From contig CAMIMS010000018.1 of NCBI GenBank assembly GCA_946221025.1, positions 1 to 36,788 of the forward strand: DNA of 36,788 nt. Reading direction: 5' to 3'. How positions within the stretch are numbered: position 1 is the first letter of the stretch; each line of letters starts with the position of its first letter. The position numbers were made by a program, and so were the translations under genes. Positions 24,678-32,671 of this stretch are shown in pieces. The notes beneath the pieces were generated by a model. That model did no database searches. It worked only from the letters and a program-made list of their open reading frames with translations, and was not told where the DNA came from. The DNA comes from an uncultured Pseudoclavibacter sp. (GTDB lineage: Bacteria > Actinomycetota > Actinomycetes > Actinomycetales > Microbacteriaceae).

Positions 24678-26102
24678 ATGCCTACGAAGTACGATCTCGC
24701 CATCATCGGATCGGGCGGCGGAGCGTTCGCCGCCGCGATTCGCGCGACCATGCTCGGGAAGTCGGTGGTGATGATCGAGCGTGGCACGCTCGGCGGCACC
24801 TGCGTGAACACGGGCTGCGTGCCGTCGAAGGCCCTCATCGCCGCCGCCGATGCACGGCACGTCGCCGCCGACGCCGCCGACCGGTTCCCGGGGATCGCGA
24901 CGACGGCAGGCCCAGTGGACATGCCCGCGCTGATCGCCGGGAAGCAGGCGTTGGTCGAGACGATGCGGGGCGAGAAGTACGCCGACGTCGCCGATTCATA
25001 CGGGTGGCACGTCCGGCGGGGAGACGCCGGGTTCGCGGGCACCCCGGACGCGCCGGTGTTGGAGGTCACCGCCGCAGACGGAGCGGTCGAGACGATCGAG
25101 GCCGAGCACTACCTGGTCGCCACCGGTGCGCGGCCGTGGGCTCCGCCGATCGACGGCCTGGACGAGGCCGGGTACCTGACCTCGACCACGGCGATGGACC
25201 TGACCGAGGTCCCCGAGTCGATGCTGGTGCTCGGCGGCGGCTACGTTGCCCTGGAGCAGGCGCAGCTGTTCGCCCGCCTCGGCTCCCAGGTCACCGTGCT
25301 GGTGCGGTCCCGGCTCGCGTCGAAGGAGGAGCCGGAGGTGTCCCGGACACTGCAGGAGGTGTTCGCCGACGAGGGCATCCGGGTGGTCCGCCGCGCGGTG
25401 CCGACCCGGGTGTCCCGGGACGCGGCGACCGGGCAGGTCGTGGTTACCGCGGACGTGTCCGGCGGCTCGCAGGAGTTCCGCGCCGACCAGGTGCTCGTCG
25501 CCCTCGGACGCCGTCCCGTCACCGACGGCTTGAACCTCGATGCGGTCGGGGTGAAGACCGGGGACTCCGGCGAGGTGGTCGTCTCCGACCATCTGCAGTC
25601 GTCGAACCCGCGGATCTGGGCCGCGGGCGACGTGACCGGGCACCCGGAGTTCGTCTACGTCGCGGCCCACCACGGCACCCTCGTTGCCGAGAACGCGTTC
25701 GCCGACGCCGACCGGTCCGTCGACTACTCCCATCTGCCGCGGGTGACGTTCACCGGACCGGCGATCGGCGCGGTCGGGATGACCGAGAAGGAGGTCGTCG
25801 CCGCGGGGATCCGCTGCGACTGCCGCGTGCTGCCCCTGGAGTATGTGCCCCGGGCGGTGATCAACCGCGACACCCGCGGGTTCATCAAGATCGTCGTGAA
25901 CGCCGATACGAGCGAGATCCTCGGCCTCACCGCCGTCGCCAAGGACGCCGGGGAACTCGCCGCCGCAGGCGTCCACGTGCTCGGCAAGACCATCGCCGAA
26001 GTCGCCGACGCCTGGGCCCCCTACCTGACCATGACCGAAGGCATCCGGATCGCCGCGAAGTCCTTCACCACCGACCCGTCACTGCTCTCGTGCTGCGCAT
26101 GA
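24678..26102 (+). CDS. merA: mercuric reductase
   Basis: The 474-residue flavoprotein reduces Hg(II) to volatile Hg(0) with NADPH. It has the FAD fold YDLAIIGSGGGAFAAAIRA, the redox-active disulfide GTCVNTGCVPSKA, the NAD(P) fold MLVLGGGYVALEQAQLFARL, the FAD second motif NPRIWAAGDVTGHPEFVYVA, and the C-terminal vicinal pair SLLSCCA that hands Hg(II) to the active site of the partner subunit. There is no N-terminal NmerA heavy-metal domain. ATG 24678 has GGGAG upstream. The gene follows the MerR-type promoter, with a small membrane protein gene next. No merB was found, so organomercurials are probably not cleaved. Confidence 0.96.
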   Translation: MPTKYDLAIIGSGGGAFAAAIRATMLGKSVVMIERGTLGGTCVNTGCVPSKALIAAADARHVAADAADRFPGIATTAGPVDMPALIAGKQALVETMRGEKYADVADSYGWHVRRGDAGFAGTPDAPVLEVTAADGAVETIEAEHYLVATGARPWAPPIDGLDEAGYLTSTTAMDLTEVPESMLVLGGGYVALEQAQLFARLGSQVTVLVRSRLASKEEPEVSRTLQEVFADEGIRVVRRAVPTRVSRDAATGQVVVTADVSGGSQEFRADQVLVALGRRPVTDGLNLDAVGVKTGDSGEVVVSDHLQSSNPRIWAAGDVTGHPEFVYVAAHHGTLVAENAFADADRSVDYSHLPRVTFTGPAIGAVGMTEKEVVAAGIRCDCRVLPLEYVPRAVINRDTRGFIKIVVNADTSEILGLTAVAKDAGELAAAGVHVLGKTIAEVADAWAPYLTMTEGIRIAAKSFTTDPSLLSCCA

Positions 26103-26151
26103 ACGGCAACGCATGCAATCGGGGAGATCTCATCCGGAAGAGGTGCAGACG

Positions 26152-26454
26152 ATGAGCGCCGATCACGACCGCGACGAACGGCGCGCCGGTCCCATCGTCG
26201 CCGCAGGGACCGGGCTGCTCCTACTGGCATGCTGCGCGCTTCCGTTGCTGCTCTGCTGCGGCCTGCCGCTCATCGCGGCGGGCGGAGCACTCGCAGGCGT
26301 CGGAGGGCTCCTCGGCAATCCCTGGATCATCGGTGCCGGGATCGCCGTCGCGATGGCCGTCACGGCCGGGATGCTCGTCAGGCTACGGCGGCGGCACCGA
26401 GGCCGCAGGACTGGCTGCTGCGAAAATCCTTCGACTGCTGATCGGAACCGGTAG
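26152..26454 (+). CDS. small Cys-pair membrane protein, putative mercuric ion transporter (MerF/MerT-like)
   Basis: The 100-residue protein has two hydrophobic segments. The first, GLLLLACCALPLLLCCGLPL, carries two vicinal Cys pairs in or near the membrane, and a third pair (TGCCEN) lies in the C-terminal tail after AVAMAVTAGMLVRLRRRHRG. Hg(II) importers of the MerT/MerF group use paired Cys in just this way to pass Hg(II) inward to MerA. Its position right after merA (49 bp) supports this. Overall similarity to known MerF is not obvious by eye, so it may be a distinct actinobacterial type. ATG 26152 follows GGAAGAGG. Confidence 0.6.
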   Translation: MSADHDRDERRAGPIVAAGTGLLLLACCALPLLLCCGLPLIAAGGALAGVGGLLGNPWIIGAGIAVAMAVTAGMLVRLRRRHRGRRTGCCENPSTADRNR

Positions 26455-26472
26455 CTCGATCGGATCCAGCCA

Positions 26473-27360
26473 TCACCGCCAACGGGGCCACCTCGGCATC
26501 CCGCGGCCCTTCCAGGTCTCCACGAGACCGGCGACCCAGCGGACGGACGCGAAGAGTCCGTAGCCGGCCCCGGCGAGGCCCATGGAGACCACGAGCCAGC
26601 GACCGATCCCGAGCCACACGCTCCCGTCCACGTCGAGGGCCCACTGAGCGCCCGTGATAAGCCCGGCGACGGCCATCCAAACACCCGCGACGATCACTGC
26701 GACCGGCAGCAGCGCGAGGCACATCGACGCGGCGACAGACCAAAGCTGACGGGCCTCCAGCTTCGCCGTTGTGGCGATGATCTTTTCGGCCCGCTCGTTC
26801 GCGGCGTCAATCTTGGCTGTTGCCACGGCCCCGGCGTCGGCAGCGGCCCTCTCGATCGACTGCACAGCCTGATCCCGGGCCGTGCTGATCGCACTCGTCG
26901 CCTCGGCGCTGGCTTGGGTGATCGACTCCCGCCAGGCCTTCTGCGCACCGTTCGCGGCCCGCTCGAACTTAGCCCGGCTCTCATCGAGATGCTTGGCGGC
27001 AGCCTCGGACTTAGAGGCTGAGCCCTTCAGACTCTCCCCGTTGAGGTTCACGCTCATACCCGCGAGAGTGGACGCGATTCCGGCGAGCAGTTCGCTGTTC
27101 TCGTTCGACTCCGGCGGCGGCGACGTTGAGGTCAGCTGATGCGAGATCGCGGAGAGCTGCTTCTCCTGCTCCTCGCTGTCCACCTTCACGAACCCCGCGA
27201 GCTTCTTCTGCTGCTCGGTCAGCGTGGCGATCCTCGTATTCTGCGCCTCGACGGCGGCGAGGATCGAGGTCAACAGCTCCATCGTCTCCGGACTGCCGAG
27301 CGGTTGCGGCGACTGCACGGGCCCGTTCTGCTGCTTCAGCCTGTCGAGTGCTGCGCTCAT
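26473..27360 (-). CDS. membrane-anchored coiled-coil mobilization protein (MobB/MbeB-like), start nested in relaxase gene
   Basis: The 295-residue protein begins MSAALDRLKQQNGPVQ at ATG 27360, seven bases after a perfect AAGGAG, although this start lies 350 bp inside the relaxase gene in another frame. Residues 25-200 are Ala/Glu/Gln/Lys-rich helices with heptad character (LAAVEAQNTRIATLTEQQKK, AERAEKIIATTAKLEARQLW). Two hydrophobic segments follow (ALLPVAVIVAGVWMAVAGLI, WLVVSMGLAGAGYGLFASV) and a basic end. ColE1 MbeB and RSF1010 MobB likewise overlap their relaxase and anchor the relaxosome at the membrane; the role here is by that analogy. Confidence 0.65.
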   Translation of the reverse strand: MSAALDRLKQQNGPVQSPQPLGSPETMELLTSILAAVEAQNTRIATLTEQQKKLAGFVKVDSEEQEKQLSAISHQLTSTSPPPESNENSELLAGIASTLAGMSVNLNGESLKGSASKSEAAAKHLDESRAKFERAANGAQKAWRESITQASAEATSAISTARDQAVQSIERAAADAGAVATAKIDAANERAEKIIATTAKLEARQLWSVAASMCLALLPVAVIVAGVWMAVAGLITGAQWALDVDGSVWLGIGRWLVVSMGLAGAGYGLFASVRWVAGLVETWKGRGMPRWPRWR

Positions 27361-28234
27361 GTTCCTGCTCCTTCTGCTGCTGGTGGTAGTCGAAGAACGC
27401 CTGCGCGCCCTCCGGGGTGAAGTCCGCCGAGAGTGCGCTCGTGCGCTTGCGGCGCTCGGCACGCCCGGACTCGCCGCGGCGGTCCTCGATGTAGAGCGTC
27501 CAGGTCTCCTGCCCGGCGCGTTTGCCCTTCTTGCTGACGGGGCTGTGCAGCCGCATCCGTGGCACCCGATCCCCGTCATCACCGAGCTGCTGGTTCTGCT
27601 CCTCGATCACCGAGACCAGACCGGCCTTGTCCACCGCACGGGGATCGGCCAGCGCCGCACTCATCCGGTCGCCCATCTCGCGGTCGAGCGACCCCTCGGC
27701 GAAGTCTTCGCGGCGCAGCTCCCAGTCCTTCGGCGCGTGCTCCAGCCGCTTCACGACCGAGAGCCCGTGCTCGCGCATCAGCTCGTCGTTCGCCGACTGC
27801 ACGCCCTTCTGATTCCCGGCCTTGCGGTCGTGGAACGTGCGATAGTCCGAGAGCGCCTTTCCCGTGCGGTTGTTGTGATTGAGAACCAAAATATGGTTGT
27901 GCGGCTTCTTTCCCCGCCCATCCACATGACTGACGACGAGGCAGTCGGAATCCGGGTGCATCTTCTTGGCGAGCTGGTAGCCCAGGTCGTTCACCCGCTG
28001 CACGTGTTCGGGGTTCTTCGGGTCGAACTCCTCGTCGCTGAACGACTGGCGGTAGTGCAGCGCCTCGACCTCGCGCGTCGTGTTCTGCGTGAGCGCCCGA
28101 GCGCGCGCCGAGAACGCGCCGGGGCCTCCCGGCACATCGCACGTGATCGCGACGCCCCGCTCGTCCTCCTTGCCCCGGATATAGCGCTCCGTGTCGGCGG
28201 CGCTGGCGCTCGGGCTGTAGTGCGTCGTGCTCAT
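27011..28234 (-). CDS. MobA-type relaxase
   Basis: The 407-residue protein has a relaxase N-terminal half and a charged, probably disordered C-terminal half. The metal-binding motif is SHVDGRGKKPHNHILVLNH (102-120), with H103, H112 and H114 as the His triad. Y6 and Y18 near the N-terminus are candidate nicking tyrosines. ALHYRQSFSDEEFDP is typical of the early strand. It would nick oriT and pilot single-stranded DNA to a helper conjugation system. Its ATG overlaps the upstream mobC-like stop by four bases. The last 350 bp also encode the start of the next gene. Confidence 0.82.
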   Translation of the reverse strand: MSTTHYSPSASAADTERYIRGKEDERGVAITCDVPGGPGAFSARARALTQNTTREVEALHYRQSFSDEEFDPKNPEHVQRVNDLGYQLAKKMHPDSDCLVVSHVDGRGKKPHNHILVLNHNNRTGKALSDYRTFHDRKAGNQKGVQSANDELMREHGLSVVKRLEHAPKDWELRREDFAEGSLDREMGDRMSAALADPRAVDKAGLVSVIEEQNQQLGDDGDRVPRMRLHSPVSKKGKRAGQETWTLYIEDRRGESGRAERRKRTSALSADFTPEGAQAFFDYHQQQKEQEHERSTRQAEAAERARAVAATARQSGDDGAVDLDPRRRRGAEYEDRHADRAAEEARGVREGGQRGAGEAALRDLASADLNVAAAGVEREQRTARRNRVHSRGYEREPQRGESEGLSL

Positions 28235-28821
28235 GACGCCGTCCGATCACCGAGCAGGGCGCGGACCTCGCGCAGCAGCTCGATCAGCTCGGGCACCTCC
28301 GACGACAGCGCCACCGCCTCACCGGCACGTGCTCGGTGGTCCAGGTCGTTGACGTTGATCGCCAGCGGGCGGATCTGCGCGGCCAGCTCGCGCGCGTCCG
28401 CCGACACCTGCGCGCGCGCCTCGACGCCGAGCAGGTGCGCGGCCACGGCGGCGTCCAGCTCCTCGCTCCGAGAGGCGTGGAGGGCATCGCGCACGACGGC
28501 CCGCACCCACGTGCTCGGAGCCAGCCCGAGCCGCTTCGCACGAGTGCGAAGCGCCGCGAGCGTGGCCTCTCCGAAGTCGGTATCGAGCTTCGCGCGGCCC
28601 CCACGACGACGCTTCGCGCCGCCGTGACTCTGCCGCACAGCCTCCGCATCAGCCCGACCCGTGTTCACCTGGGAGTCGGTCTGCTGCTCCACCTGTACGC
28701 CAGAGTGGCAAGCAGTAGGCATGTCGGACACATCGCTGACGCTCGTGTCCTCCATGCCTGCTTGCGAGGGGCCTCCGGCCCCCTCGACCCCCTGGAAGAG
28801 CGCGTCCAGTTCGGTGCTCAT
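28231..28821 (-). CDS. MobC-like relaxosome accessory protein
   Basis: The 196-residue protein has an acidic N-terminal region and a basic stretch (GGAKRRRGGRAKLDTDF) leading to TLAALRTRAKRLGLAPSTWV, a strand-helix pattern seen in MobC/RHH accessory proteins, then REL..QIRPLAINVNDLDHRA, close to the conserved 'IG.NLNQ.A' type motif of MobC. It would bind near oriT and recruit the relaxase. Start and stop overlap the neighbouring rep and relaxase genes by four bases each (ATGA), a tightly coupled operon. Confidence 0.72.
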   Translation of the reverse strand: MSTELDALFQGVEGAGGPSQAGMEDTSVSDVSDMPTACHSGVQVEQQTDSQVNTGRADAEAVRQSHGGAKRRRGGRAKLDTDFGEATLAALRTRAKRLGLAPSTWVRAVVRDALHASRSEELDAAVAAHLLGVEARAQVSADARELAAQIRPLAINVNDLDHRARAGEAVALSSEVPELIELLREVRALLGDRTAS

Positions 28822-30239
28822 GCGGCACCTCCGATCAGTGCCAGCGGCACGTCCGGACTCCGCACGGCGAGCCCGCTCAGCAGCTCCGCGACCGCGCCGT
28901 CCGCGTCGTGGTCGGCCGAGGTCTCCGGACCGTAGGTCAGTTCCCGCGACCCGGCGTTCCGGTGGTACGCGTTCCCGTACATGCCGGGCGTGTGCGCGGC
29001 GGCCGGAACGCTGCACTGATGCCACTCGTAGGGCTCGATCCTTCCGATGTGCTGCACGAGGTAGCGGTTGATCTCGTCGGCACGGTAGACCTTCACGACC
29101 GAGGCCAGGCGGCGGATGAACTGGTCCAGCGCCTCGTCCACGTTGCCCTTCTGACGGGCGTAGTAGAAGAACTCGACGGGCTCGATCGTCGCCGTGATGA
29201 CGATGAGACGCGGGGCCACCTCGCCCTTGTTCTTATAGCGCGCCTTCGCCGGGGAGGCGTTGTACGGATCGAGCAGCAGCAGCCAGTCGTTCGCGTCCAT
29301 CGCCGAGGCGCGCAGATCGTCGAGCAGCAGCACTTCCTCCCCGCGCCAGTCATCGAGGGGGTTCCCCGTGGCGGCCCGGTAGACCTGCCACCGCTCGCCG
29401 TGGGCGTTCGCCGCGTTGATCGCCTCGGTGATGAAGTCCGTGGCGAACCGGGTCTTGCCGATACCGGCATCCCCGTGCACGAATACCACGTGCGTCGAGA
29501 ACTCACCGGCGCGGAGCTTCGCCGCCGCCCGGTACGCGCGGCGTTGACCGTAGGCGGACAGGGCATCGTCGATCTCCCGCTGATGCCGCGAGTAGATGTC
29601 GAACAGTTCATCGGTAAGCATGATCTGATCGCGCGTGATCTCGCCCTGGAGCACGCGCTCGCGCATGTCCTCGAAGTTCTCGGCGACGACCTTCTTCTTC
29701 ACGTGGGCGCGACCCTTGAGCCACGTCTCCCGGCGCTGGGCGTCGATGCCGAGGTAGTCCGGCCCGCGCGCCGTGGCGACCTCCGAAGGCGCGTACTGGT
29801 GCTTGTCCGCGTACTTCACGTGCGTCAGGTACGAGAGCATGTTGTCGAAGGCGTACCGCCCGCGACCGGGCTTCTCGACGTACTGCGGTTCGACGCCGAT
29901 GCCATACGCGAGCCGATCCAGAGGCGCGCTCTTCGCGCGGCTGGCGAACTTGATCACCGCGTGCAGGTGATCCGGCTTCGGCTCGACCACGAGGGTCTTC
30001 TCGGTGTCGCTCCAGACCTCGCGCTCGTCCTTGTCGTGCACGATGCCGTAGGCCTCGACGACCTCACAGCCGATCGCCTCGAGCCGCTGCACCACGTAGG
30101 CGAGGATCGCCCCGGCACCCTGCTGGAGCAGCGCGGCCCCGTTCGCGTCCTCGGCGGCCCAGGTCCAGTACGACGGATCGAGGTACTGCGTGAGCCCGAT
30201 GCTCGTCGGGTTGTTCTCCTGCTTAGCCACGGCGACCAC
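28818..30239 (-). CDS. Rep: HUH endonuclease with P-loop helicase domain (Rep_2/CRESS-like)
   Basis: The 473-residue protein begins with an HUH endonuclease: SIGLTQYLDPSYW (motif I), KPDHLHAVIKF with H91-x-H93 (motif II), and MLSYLTHVKYADKHQY with Y137 as probable nicking residue (motif III), as in Rep_2 plasmid initiators. A P-loop ATPase follows: VFVHGDAGIGKTRFATDF (Walker A 256-263) and EEVLLLDDL (Walker B, about 302-309), fitting a superfamily 3-like helicase. This two-domain order is shared with CRESS-DNA virus Reps and their plasmid relatives. GTG 30239 is the longest start; GTG 30230 is possible. It should initiate rolling-circle replication. Confidence 0.85.
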   Translation of the reverse strand: MVAVAKQENNPTSIGLTQYLDPSYWTWAAEDANGAALLQQGAGAILAYVVQRLEAIGCEVVEAYGIVHDKDEREVWSDTEKTLVVEPKPDHLHAVIKFASRAKSAPLDRLAYGIGVEPQYVEKPGRGRYAFDNMLSYLTHVKYADKHQYAPSEVATARGPDYLGIDAQRRETWLKGRAHVKKKVVAENFEDMRERVLQGEITRDQIMLTDELFDIYSRHQREIDDALSAYGQRRAYRAAAKLRAGEFSTHVVFVHGDAGIGKTRFATDFITEAINAANAHGERWQVYRAATGNPLDDWRGEEVLLLDDLRASAMDANDWLLLLDPYNASPAKARYKNKGEVAPRLIVITATIEPVEFFYYARQKGNVDEALDQFIRRLASVVKVYRADEINRYLVQHIGRIEPYEWHQCSVPAAAHTPGMYGNAYHRNAGSRELTYGPETSADHDADGAVAELLSGLAVRSPDVPLALIGGAA

Positions 30240-30561
30240 CGCCCAGGACGTCGGAAGGAGCGTGCGGCGCCTTAAATGACCCCCTATTGACCCCCAAATG
30301 ATCCTGCGGGGTCACGCGGTGGAGCGAAGGCGAAACCGGCAGCTGACCAGGCATGTTGTTGCATGGCGCGGCAATCGACAAGCCCTTGCCGCGCCCGTAG
30401 GAACGGATGAGGCTTCCAGAACTCTTGGAGTGCGGAGCACGGATGAGGACGGGCATCACGACGACGGGCAGCCCGCCTCCGGCGGATGCCAGGCCAGGCC
30501 CATCGGTCGGGCTGGTCAGGTCAGCGGGAGCGGTGGCGCTGGTGCGTTCGGCGGCGTTCAT
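30223..30561 (-). CDS. hypothetical ORF between HTH gene and rep
   Basis: This 112-residue frame begins at an ATG that overlaps the HTH gene stop by four bases (ATGA) and ends 17 bases into rep, so it fits the coupling seen through the operon. The sequence (NAAERTSATAPADLTSPTDG, PVLIRAPHSKSSGSLIRSYG) has no recognisable domain, and the frame contains iteron-like DNA. It may be a real linker gene or a chance frame over the origin. Confidence 0.35.
   Translation of the reverse strand: MNAAERTSATAPADLTSPTDGPGLASAGGGLPVVVMPVLIRAPHSKSSGSLIRSYGRGKGLSIAAPCNNMPGQLPVSPSLHRVTPQDHLGVNRGSFKAPHAPSDVLGGGRRG
30277..30314. repeat. iteron-like repeats, candidate Rep-binding origin
   Basis: TGACCCCC occurs at 30277-30284 and 30288-30295, 11 bp apart and so in phase, and an inverted GGGGTCA lies at 30308-30314. 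The stretch is A/T-rich for this region (CTTAAATGA, CTATTGA, CAAATGAT) and lies about 40 bp upstream of rep. These are the features expected of a double-strand origin bind locus; the nick site is not identified. Confidence 0.5.
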
Positions 30562-30806
30562 CGGGCACCACCCTTGCGGTAACGCTTGATGACGGCCTGA
30601 TGCGTGACGCCGAGGGCGTCGCCGATCTTGGCCCAGGTCACCCCGTCGGCGCGGGCATCGGCGACGGCCATCTCGACGGCCTCCTCCAGCACGGAGCGGA
30701 GTACGCCGAGGTCGTAGAGGTGCGCTTCGCTGTCGGCGAGGGTGGGGTCGCCCACACGCCAGCGGAAGCCGTTCACGTGGGCGAAGGCGGCGGAGTTGGC
30801 GCTCAT
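30558..30806 (-). CDS. small helix-turn-helix protein
   Basis: The 82-residue protein ends with VTWAKIGDALGVTHQAVIKR, a good helix-turn-helix, after a helix LRSVLEEAVEMAVADARA. It may regulate the rep/mob operon or copy number. Its ATG shares one base with the stop of the preceding gene (TGATG), and its own stop overlaps the following ORF, so it is translated as part of the operon. No RHH or metal motif is present. Confidence 0.7.
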   Translation of the reverse strand: MSANSAAFAHVNGFRWRVGDPTLADSEAHLYDLGVLRSVLEEAVEMAVADARADGVTWAKIGDALGVTHQAVIKRYRKGGAR

Positions 30807-31018
30807 CAGCGATCACCACCCATCACGGCGGCGACCGCGGCCCGCTGGCGCGGAGTCAGCGGCGTGCGGGCCAGGCGCTCACCAGCTCGGCGACCGGCGG
30901 CGAGGGCGGCAGCGATGACGGGATCGAGCCCATCAGCCTGCGGATCGGGGGTCGAATCCTGGTCGAGCCCAGGGCAGTCCAGCGCAGATGCGCGGGGAGC
31001 GTCGATAACGACAGACAT
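30806..31018 (-). CDS. small hypothetical protein, first gene of the rep/mob operon
   Basis: The 70-residue protein (SVVIDAPRASALDCPGLDQD, LDPVIAAALAAGRRAGERLA, TPLTPRQRAAVAAVMG) is unrecognised. The C-terminal half is helical and basic. ATG 31018 is preceded by GAGGAC. It heads the minus-strand operon, and the 180 bp upstream, up to the recombinase stop, must hold the operon promoter. Confidence 0.6.
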   Translation of the reverse strand: MSVVIDAPRASALDCPGLDQDSTPDPQADGLDPVIAAALAAGRRAGERLARTPLTPRQRAAVAAVMGGDR

Positions 31019-31159
31019 CGGAAGTCCTCAAACATGAGTGTGCTTCCGGTTCCCCGCCACGGTAATTGGGCTGTTTGACCGGCTACTCATCCGGGAGTAG
31101 TACCGCCAGCTTCAAAGTCTGGCCCCCGGTGGGATCTTCTTGTCTGCAACCATTCTCCC

Positions 31160-31195
31160 ACGAGTCGACTCACCAGTCCACTGACGAGTCGACTC
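31160..31195. repeat. paired palindromes, candidate operator of the rep/mob operon
   Basis: ACGAGTCGACTC occurs at 31160-31171 and 31184-31195, 24 bp apart. Each copy contains the perfect palindrome GAGTCGACTC. They lie just before the 3' end of the recombinase gene and upstream of the rep/mob operon, where a repressor such as the small HTH protein could bind. Nearby at 31082-31099 is a further inverted repeat, CTACTC/GAGTAG. Confidence 0.5.
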
Positions 31196-31200
31196 GCGTG

Positions 31201-32637
31201 TCAGTCGCGACGCGGCTCTATACGAATGAGGTCGGGGTCGAACTTCACGTGACCGGGCGCGATGGGCTCGATGGTCACCGTCACCAGCTCGTCCACGAGC
31301 ATCCGGCGGCGGTCCACGTCCAACGTCTTCCACTTCGCCTCGACCACCTCGCGGCGCTCCGCGGTGCCGACCGGCTCGTCCACGTCCGCGAGCAACTTCG
31401 CCGCCACCGACACCGAACGGTCGAGCAGCTCCGCGTCGATCTCATCGATGCGGGCCTTCACGTCGTTGATCGCCGCCGTGATCTCCAGGACCGGCTGATG
31501 GATGTCACGCAGCAGCGGGCTCAGCTCCTTCACCCGCTCGACCAGGGCGTTCCGCTCCGTTAGCAACTCCTCGTGATCTGGCCCATCGTCCTCCTGCGGC
31601 ATCACGAGGTTGTGCACATCCACCGAGGACAAGCGGGTGAGCACCGCCTCGGTCACCATCGCATCGACGGGCTCGCGCTGGCGGGTGAGATGGAACTGCT
31701 CGCCGCAGCGGTACGTCGGCTGCTTGCGACTGTTCGTCCCGGAGACGAGCGTCGCGCCGCACTTCCCGCACAGCCCGATCGTGGACAGAAGGTACTTCGG
31801 CTGGTTACCCTGCCTCGCCGACCTTCGCACGTTGTCCTCCAGCTTCGCCACCGCGGCCCGCCACGTTTGCTCGCCGACGATGGGCGGGAACGCGTCGCCC
31901 TGCACCGGGTACAGCTCGCCCGACGCGTAGTGCTTGATGTAGCCAGCGTAGAGCGGGTTCGCCAGGAGGTAGCGCACGGCATCGACGGAGAACTCCGACC
32001 CGCGGGCGGTGAGGTGGCCAGCGCTGTTCAAGTCCTCCCGGATGCGACGGATCGACAGCGACGGCTCACCGAGGAACGCATCGAAGGCCCGCCGAACTGC
32101 GGCGGCCTCCTCCTCGATCAGCTCGCCCTCCCTCGTCCAACCGAACGCCTTCCAGGTGGACGCCGGGATGCCTTCGGCGCGGCGGCGCTCGTTCGACCTG
32201 ATCTGCCGCTCCGCCTTGCGTCGAGCCTCGAACCGGGCGAGAGCGGCGAGCATCGTCGCTCGGAACTCTCCGTCGGCCGTCGAGAGGTCGATCTCGCCGT
32301 CCACTGTGACGACGCGCAGGCCGAGGTCGATCAGCGTGTTGAGGTCCTTCGTGCTCCGCAGCAGTCGGTCCATGTCCACGGCGACGACCATCGAGAACCG
32401 ACCTGCTCGGGCGTCGTCCAACATCTCGGCCCAGCGGGTGCCAGCTCGACGCTTCTTCGTCGCCGACACCGCGTTGTCCTCGTAGACCTCGACCACGTTC
32501 CAGTCCTTGGCCTCGGCCAATGCCCTGATCTTCCTCAGTTGTGTATCGACCGTCCAGCGGTCGCCTTTGCGGTCCATGGAGGCGCGGACGTAGGCCGCCA
32601 CCTCGTTCGTCTTCCTCAGCGCTACCAGTTCGACCAT
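31201..32637 (-). CDS. large serine recombinase (integrase)
   Basis: The 478-residue protein has a resolvase-type catalytic domain (VAAYVRASMDRKGD with S20, VVAVDMDRLLRSTKDL, FRATMLAALARFEARRKAER), a recombinase domain (RRIREDLNSAGHLTARG, LLANPLYAGYI), a zinc ribbon (C290, C293, C311 and H316) and a C-terminal coiled coil (LLTERNALVERVKELSPLLR). This is the standard large serine integrase plan. The start is 35 bases from the right attachment site, as usual for an integrase. A TTAGCT seven bases before ATG 32637 may be a leaderless -10. It should catalyse integration into the LLM gene and, with a directionality factor, excision. Confidence 0.92.
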   Translation of the reverse strand: MVELVALRKTNEVAAYVRASMDRKGDRWTVDTQLRKIRALAEAKDWNVVEVYEDNAVSATKKRRAGTRWAEMLDDARAGRFSMVVAVDMDRLLRSTKDLNTLIDLGLRVVTVDGEIDLSTADGEFRATMLAALARFEARRKAERQIRSNERRRAEGIPASTWKAFGWTREGELIEEEAAAVRRAFDAFLGEPSLSIRRIREDLNSAGHLTARGSEFSVDAVRYLLANPLYAGYIKHYASGELYPVQGDAFPPIVGEQTWRAAVAKLEDNVRRSARQGNQPKYLLSTIGLCGKCGATLVSGTNSRKQPTYRCGEQFHLTRQREPVDAMVTEAVLTRLSSVDVHNLVMPQEDDGPDHEELLTERNALVERVKELSPLLRDIHQPVLEITAAINDVKARIDEIDAELLDRSVSVAAKLLADVDEPVGTAERREVVEAKWKTLDVDRRRMLVDELVTVTIEPIAPGHVKFDPDLIRIEPRRD

Positions 32638-32671
32638 GCAACCAAGCTAACGTGGACGAGTGTTGCAACCC

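Noticed and set aside
31082..31099. CTACTC/GAGTAG inverted repeat as a terminator of the recombinase gene
   Set aside because: The stem is only six bases, there is no T-tract, and it lies upstream of the rep/mob operon where an operator or promoter element is equally likely.
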